DNA from: Ipomoea triloba
Lineage: Eukaryota > Streptophyta > Magnoliopsida > Solanales > Convolvulaceae
Assembly (NCBI RefSeq): GCF_003576645.1
Contig: NC_044925.1
Location: 5,714,181 to 5,778,180 of the forward strand
Direction: 5' to 3'
Length of the DNA: 64,000 nt
Below are positions 58,051 through 64,000 of the stretch, piece after piece. The notes below the pieces were generated by a model. The model saw only the letters and a list, made by a program, of their open reading frames with translations, was not told the DNA's origin and ran no database searches. The number at the start of each line of letters is the position of its first letter. Within the stretch, counting starts at the first letter, position 1. Made by a program: the position numbers and the translations under genes.

Positions 58051-59936
58051 TTGGGACACGGCATTCACAAGTCTTGACATTAATTAAGGTTGGAATTGGT
58101 ATTCTTCATAAAAACGTGAAAAATGATGGAATGGAGAAAAGAGTGACAAGTCAAGGACCTTCGGATCCAGTGACACTAAGTTGCTCTCTCATTTAGAAGC
58201 TAGGTTGCGAGTTTGAGTTGGGGGTGATATTAACTTGAAATAGAGTAAGTAGTATTCAAAAAAAAAAAAAGAAAAAAAAAAGAGTGAGAGTGAAAGGGAA
58301 ATTTCTTTGAAAAACTAGGGAAGTTAACGAAAGATTTTTAGAGTATTCGTGTTTGTTTGTTAAGGTTTTTAAAAAAATTCCTAAAGTGAAGAAGTATCTT
58401 ACAATTTTAAAAATAAAATAAATTGCACTTAAATGAGCCTGTTCGTGAATAATATAATTTTAAAGAAACACTAAACAACATGCTCATAAACATTACTAAA
58501 CAGTGGCAGATCTAGAAAACTTTCTCAGTGGGAGCGAAAGATAAACTAACAAGATATTTTGCAAAAAATGAAACACTTTAGAGATCGAGTCATAAATATT
58601 ATTAACTAGAGATGAAAAATCAAAATACATCTAACATAAAAAATATTTAAAACAAAATATGGAAAACACATTATAAATCACTCATCTCACTATTAATAGT
58701 TAAAAAATGTCAAAAAAAAAGTTCACTCATCTCACTATTAATATTAAGAAATAAAACAAAATCACAATATTACAAATAAAAAATTCAATTAAAATTCTCA
58801 CTATTAATATTAAAAATTTTCAAAAACAAAATTCAATTCTAATGCTACGGGTTTGAACAATAGACATTGAATTCTCAGTATTGATATTAAAAGATTTGAA
58901 AACAAAATTCAATGCTAATTGCAAGATTCAAACAATAGACCATTTCATTTCAAGGTATGAAAGAAGCCTTACCATCTAAGCTAAATTAACCTTTTTTTAA
59001 ATATTGATATACTTAATATATATATGGGATGACAATATACCTGTGAGAAAGAAAAATAGGATGGTCATATTTCAATTTTAAGGACAGAAATTAAAAGATA
59101 GTCTTAAAAAGTTAGGCATGAATCATGATCCAAAAAATATAGGCTGCTTAATGTGCTAGCATTAATTTATGAATTTCTCCCGAACAAATTAAAATGAAAA
59201 TGCATTATATATCAGAATGAAGTAGCTAGTTCTACAGCATATTTGGAGTAATTGTTCTGTATATGTACATGAGACCCCGGTGGATGCATGAACCTAGGAC
59301 AAAATTGGTTAAAATAAGAACCATTTATAACAAGAAGAAATACAGAAGAAGAGTAATGACTATTGAAATCAAATAGTGACCCCTCCCAGCATACTCGCAT
59401 TAATGATTCAGCAGTTCACATGCTCTGGCATTATCCATTGCCAGTTAGAATAGTTAAACCAACTAATGGTTAACAAACAACCAATCTGAACCTTAAGAAT
59501 CACATTTTTCATTAGAAACTTCACATCCTATTCTGGTTTTTTTTTTTTTTTTTGGGTGAAAGGAAGGGACCAATTATTCAATCAATTATTCAATTTAACA
59601 CTCGGCCATCACTTACCCTAGCTACACATGGATAATGCAACAAATATATGTTAATAATTAAGAGTTGGACACTTTATGGCAGAGTGCTGAAGCACAAAAC
59701 AAAAAGGAGCACTATACTCTCCTGGTTCTGAAGCAACATAGAAACATGCAACTGGCTCACTGGGCACATGACAATTCTACCTGCACCCAACGAGTTACCC
59801 ACATCCTCGCTCCAATCGGTAATAAAATACCTACATAATTTGGGTAACGGGTATAGGTATGGGGGAAAAATTTTAAACCTGCGCGGGTATGGGGACGTGT
59901 GCGGGGAGGTATCCCCGCTGCGCATATATATATATA
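58051..59936. other. Intergenic region, repeats of low definition
   Basis: 58502-58560 (cagtggcagatctagaaaac) looks like a transposon sub-terminal sequence. 59850-59925 is GC-rich (gcgggtatggggacgtgtgc), like hAT ends, and ends in (TA)n. Otherwise AT-rich with no gene seen. Confidence 0.4.
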
Positions 59937-60340
59937 TCTAAAAACATAATAAATGTGAATGAAGGTTATGCCCCTCATTTATTTCCATTTTTTCCGTTAA
60001 GGTTTTTTGTACATTATGCTATAAAAGTTGTACTACATAATATTTTGGACAAATATACCCCTACCATTATAACTTCTGTTATCTTTTCTACTGTTGTTAC
60101 TATGCACATGCATCCACCGTATATTTTCTTATCTTCTTCAATAATAATAATAATAATAATATATACACATTAAATATTAGAGTTATATGTTAGTTATTTT
60201 TTAAAATATAAATATCCAATAAAAATATTTTACATTATTATTATTATTATTATTTACTATATTAAAATTTAAAATTTTAATACAAAATATTAATATTGGA
60301 CACCTGTTTTTTTTTGCGAATCGCGCATAAGAAAAACTAG
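59937..60340 (+). mobile_element. Short non-autonomous Helitron
   Basis: Starts TCTAAAAACATAATAAATG after A, with atgcccctcatttatttcc downstream as in other short plant Helitrons, and ends gcgaatcgcgcataagaaaa plus actag, followed by T. About 404 bp, no coding capacity. The hairpin is weak. Confidence 0.45.
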
Positions 60341-60372
60341 TATATATATATATTAAAAGTTAGAGATACAAA

Positions 60373-60455
60373 TGCTGGCTATGGGGTTCGAACCCATGCG
60401 CACTTTAGTGCAGAAGATCTTAAGTCTTCCCCCTTAACCTCTCGAGCAAACCAGC
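60373..60455 (-). tRNA. tRNA-Leu(UAA): tRNA-Leu (anticodon UAA)
   Basis: Minus strand, 83 nt. The acceptor stem GCTGGTT pairs with AGCCAGC (one G-T pair), discriminator A. Anticodon arm GAAGA-CTTAAGA-TCTTC gives UAA. The long variable arm GCAC-TAAA-GTGC is as in class II tRNAs. T arm ATGGG-TTCGAAC-CCCAT. B box GGTTCGAAC; D arm with GAGAGGTTAAGG. No intron and no encoded CCA, so nuclear. A TTTT terminator follows at 60355-60358. Confidence 0.93.
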
Positions 60456-61159
60456 AATTACCTTCAAATTGTGTTTACTATATTCTACACTTTAAAAATG
60501 ATCAGGATTAGGTAAATCCAATTAATATGAAGAAAAATCTCAACATCTTTCGAGGCACACATCTCAGGTCAATCTCATTTCAGATTCAACGGTAAAACGT
60601 GAAGAAAATATTAATGTTTATTATTATTCAAGCGTGTGCATGTTCATATTCTTGCCGTATGCACAAGTGCCATAGGTTCTGTATTGTGGTGATATATTTT
60701 TCACTTTTACAGATGGGTTTGCTGGATTTCTGGTGCAGATCGTGTGTTTTTGTACCCCCTTACTCTGTCTTGTTTGTCATGTACCTTGTATGCATACGGT
60801 AGTAGTTACCAACTTTTGGGCGACTATGGTTTTTTTTTTTTTTTTGTTTTTTTTTGTGGGTAGTAGGAGCACAGGTGCCATAGGTTCTGCTTTGTCATTG
60901 TATATTTTTCGCTTTTACATAAGGGTTTGCTGGATTGCTTGTTCAAACGTATGTTTTTAAATATCCTTATTCCACTGTGTGTTGTCATCTACCTTGTATG
61001 TATACAGTAGTAATTACAAACTTTTGGGGTCTGGGTTTTTCTTTTTGAGGGGTGTTACAAGTGCACATTGTATTAATGTTATATGCACATGGCTGGGGGT
61101 GGCTTTCATCTATTGTGATACTTGTATACTAATATTGTTGCTTGTGTTTTTTTTCCCAG
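60456..61159 (+). repeat. Upstream part of the FAR1/MULE gene with a 209 bp tandem duplication
   Basis: The block starting ca(a/g)gtgccataggttctg at 60663 recurs at 60872 and includes tttgctggatt and taccttgtatg(c/t)atac words, about 80 percent alike. It ends at the splice acceptor ttttttttcccag before 61160. No coding part recognised here. Confidence 0.6.
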
Positions 61160-63804
61160 ATTCCCGTGTACCAGCATCATGTTGTGATGTTGAAGCTTCG
61201 CCAGGTGGCAGCGATGGGTCTAATGAGTGTGTTATGCATGTCTCTCTGGGAAGAACGAAATATTGCATGCCGAATTGTGACGAAGCTAGCAACCCATTTG
61301 TGGGTCAGAGGTTTAGCACGTTGGCTGATGGTGTTGAGTTCTATGTCTGGTATGCTTCTACTATTGGGTTTGATGTTCGTCGTAGCACGGAATCAAAGGA
61401 TAGGGAGGGTAAGGTCTTGAGGAAGTATTTGGTGTGTTCTCGACATGGTTTCAGGTAGCCTACTAAGGAGGTTTTCCCGGTAGAGGATGGGGTTGATGGC
61501 ACTTCCATATTGCCAAAGAGACGTCGGGTTACGAATAGGGTTGGTTGTAAAGCCAAGATCATTTTTAAGCTTATGGGTGATGGGGGTTATTCTGTGTTTT
61601 CTTTGGAGGTAAGGCACACACATTGTTTGTGCTTGGAGGCTTCTAAGCCATTTATGAAGGTTAATCGTAAGTTGAATTTGGTCATCAAAGCTTTGTTGTC
61701 AATTGCGCGAGAGCGAATATTGGTCCAATCAAGTCGTTCAAGCTTTACAAGCAGATGGTGGGGGAGTATGCTGATGTTGAGGCCACCGGTGTAGACTTTC
61801 AAAATTTTAAGCGGGATTTAATGGCATATATTAGTGGGGGTGAAGCGTAGTTGATTGTTTAGAAGTTCATTCATAAGGAGTTGTGGTCTGCATTTTGCTT
61901 TGACTATGATGTGGATGAGTATGATCAGCTCTCGCGTGTGTTTTGGGCAGACTTGGTTGCTCTGCGGAACTTTGTGTGCTTTGGTGATGTCGTCTCCTTC
62001 GATATGACGTATTAGACTAACAGGTATGTGCATATGTCATTGTCGTCGTGTGCATCTATGTTGTCTGTGTTTTCTTCTTGGGCCTCCCTTTACAAGTGTT
62101 TGCATTATGGGGTCTTGGGTGTTTTCTGCTCTATCTGATCCGTGTCCCAGGTTAACACGTTCGCGTGTATGCATATGTGGGCATAGGCGTGTGCACGTGG
62201 TATATAGCTTTAGGTGTGTGCATTTATGTTATATAGCGTGTGCACTTGTTATTTGAACGCACTGTCTCATTGCCTATTTTTCACTGTGTGTGTATTCTGT
62301 GTTTTTTTGTTTAACTGTACGGTGCTGGGCTATGTGTAGGTATAATATGGTGTTCGTACCATTTACTGGCATGGATAATCACAAGAAATCTGTGATGTTT
62401 GCTGCGGGGTTGATTGCAAAGGAAGATATTGACTCCTATGTGTGGTTGTTTGATAATTTCAAACGAGTTATGGGTCATGAGCCAACATACGTTGTCACCG
62501 ATCAAGAGCCATCGTTGCGGGTTGTTATGCCCAGGGTTTCCACTTCTTCATGACAACGATTTTGTATGCGGCATATCATGACAAAGGTTGGCGACAAGGT
62601 TGGTGCGGTGCTTGCCAATGATTAGTCATTTCGTCGGGCTCTTAATGATGTTGTGTGAGATGAGTGTATAACGATAGATCAGTTTGAATGTAAATGGCTT
62701 GAGGTTAAGGAGTTGCATGGTCTTACCGAGCATAGATGGCTTCAGCATATGTTTGAGTTGCATGCATTTTGGATTCGTGCTTTTTTTAGGACTTGCCTAT
62801 AGGTGGTTTGGTCCGGACTACATCTCTGTCCGAATCACAGAACAATTCATTTGGTGGTGCACTAATTGTCATGCAAGCTTAGTGGAGTTTTTCATTCACT
62901 TTGAAGGCGCGATTTGATACTCAAAGGCATAAGCAGGCTAAGCTCGATGCTGCATGTGAGAGATATTTGCTCGTGCTTAAGACGCCGTTAGCTATTGAGC
63001 ATTATGCTGCTGCTGTTTATACCATTACTATTTTCTATGACGTGCATGTAGAGATTGTTGCTAGTTGCTTTGACTATTGTGTGTTATCCTCTACGGTTGA
63101 TGGCTCTGTGAAACGTGTTGGAGTAGAGCATGCAAATGGGGTTGTACTTGTGGTTGTATTTAATATGGATGAGACTACTGCTTCTTGTTCATGTAGGATG
63201 TTTGAGCGGGTTGGGTTGCTTTGTAGGCATATCTTTCTTGTTTTCAAGGATGGTCGTTTGGACTCCATTCCGCCGTGCTACATTGTTTCCTAGTGGACAC
63301 GTGATGTGTACAAGCGCCCAATTTATGATATAAATGGTGTGCACGATGCTTCTATTTTACAGGTGGGCTCTACCAAGGTCTCATGAAGGAGGTTTGGAAT
63401 GAGTTTTATAGTTGTGTTGCACTTGCCGGTGATAATTCGGATCATGTGTTGGAGTTGTCACGTGTTTTGAAGAAGTTGAGACTGTCATTTGTTAATGCGG
63501 ACAGTAAGTCAACTTCATCTGTGCGTAAGTTTGGCATTATTCGGTTGTTTGGGGTGTCCTCACATCTCCAGAGATTGTTGTCCACCCCCTACTATTGCTA
63601 AGAATAAGGGGTCTAGGAAGCGGTTCAAATCCTTAAAAGAACTTAAGGTAGAGAAAGTTGCGCAGTCAACTCGTGAGTGCAAGACGTGCCACAAATTTGA
63701 TGGGCATGACACCCGCAACTGCCTTTTCAATCCGAATCGCAAATCAAAGGGAACCGCAAAGTCAAAGTCGAAGGCAAAGGCAAAGTCAAAGGCCAAGGCG
63801 TAGT
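61160..63804 (+). pseudogene. FAR1-related / MULE transposase pseudogene
   Basis: Exon from 61160 with a FAR1 DNA-binding domain (P-F-V-G-Q-R-F-S, F-Y-V-W-Y-A-S-T-I-G-F-D-V-R-R-S). After an in-frame TAG (61456) come R-V-G-C-K-A-K-I and H-T-H-C-L. 61730-62020 encodes the middle part (V-D-F-Q-N-F-K-R-D-L, V-S-F-D-M-T-Y) with further stops. After an intron, 62340-62553 is the MULE catalytic core (N-M-V-F-V-P-F-T-G, D-N-F-K-R-V-M, V-T-D-Q-E-P-S). 62904-63293 has a SWIM zinc finger (C-S-C ... C-R-H) and 63600-63804 a C-terminal knuckle (C-K-T-C-H ... H-D-T-R-N-C) with a Lys/Ala tail. At least six stops or frameshifts. Ordinary FAR1/FRS genes regulate light signalling, but this copy is dead; MULE origin is likely. 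Confidence 0.85.
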
Positions 63805-64000
63805 TTTCATTGCTAGCATGGGGGGGGGGTGTTATTTTAGTTGGTTGTGTTAGACATTGGTTACTGTTATTGTTTAATATTAAACATTTATTTCCTCACT
63901 CTTGTTTAGTTCTTTGTTATTATTAAATGTTATTTCTTTTTTTTTTTCCATTCTGTTTGGTATTAATCTATTTTGGCACCCGTTGCGGGTTTCGCCCATG
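63805..64000. other. Window end, possible Helitron terminus
   Basis: A poly(G) run at 63822-63829, AT-rich sequence, then ggcacccgttgcgggtttcg. In reverse this resembles the hairpin of a Helitron 3' end, but no CTAG is present. Confidence 0.3.

Noticed and set aside
59212..59400. Small minus-strand gene of 62 codons
   Set aside because: No start context, domain or splice pattern; AT-rich chance frame.

Overview
This is repeat-dense, AT-rich nuclear DNA from a flowering plant, most likely a eudicot. The signs are a Ty1-copia Sirevirus, LINE, Helitron, Mutator, hAT and CACTA remnants, many foldback MITEs, (TA)n arrays, plant-type introns and a nuclear tRNA-Leu. I cannot name the species. Four N runs (1223-1687, 6824-7101, 9489-9811, 22981-23492) mark a draft assembly. 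Two of them are flanked by 42-43 bp duplicated contig ends, so short exact tandem duplications elsewhere need care.

Layout. 1-12635 is a large Sirevirus-type copia element whose 5' LTR lies outside the window: gag, pol (PR-INT-RT-RH), a small frameshifted ORF, a very long third ORF that runs through the polypurine tract into the LTR, and an 1825 bp 3' LTR. It sits inside a LINE (RT and RNase H remnants, 12636-14060). 14061-26700 holds a small two-exon gene with an internal repeat (15509-15975), an F-box gene broken by one in-frame TAG (20133-21353), a CACTA end inserted in a hAT-family transposase fragment (23548-24003) and a probable LTR (24747-25835). 26701-35750 is a nest of mobile elements: a Helitron start, a Pack-MULE with a 9 bp target duplication carrying receptor-like-protein pieces (27087-29401), a 482 bp hAT MITE with an 8 bp duplication, a Helitron carrying the promoter and first exon of an Agenet gene (31241-34008), and a degenerate hAT element.

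The host genes judged intact are a three-exon WD40 gene of the PAK1IP1/MAK11 type (35957-37620), a two-exon chloroplast-type phospholipase A1-I gene (53939-56246), a tRNA-Leu(UAA) (60373-60455, minus) and, probably, the small gene at 15509. Between the WD40 and lipase genes lie MITEs, Helitrons, a 5' piece of a Gypsy element (47431-48825, minus), a 4 x 240 bp array and a solo LTR with TATAT duplications. The lipase 3' end has a second, degraded copy downstream, cut up by MITEs. 61160-63804 is a FAR1/MULE transposase pseudogene.

The genes do not form one pathway. The interest lies in the capture and nesting of gene pieces by Helitrons and a Pack-MULE, and in the unusual coding layout of the Sirevirus.
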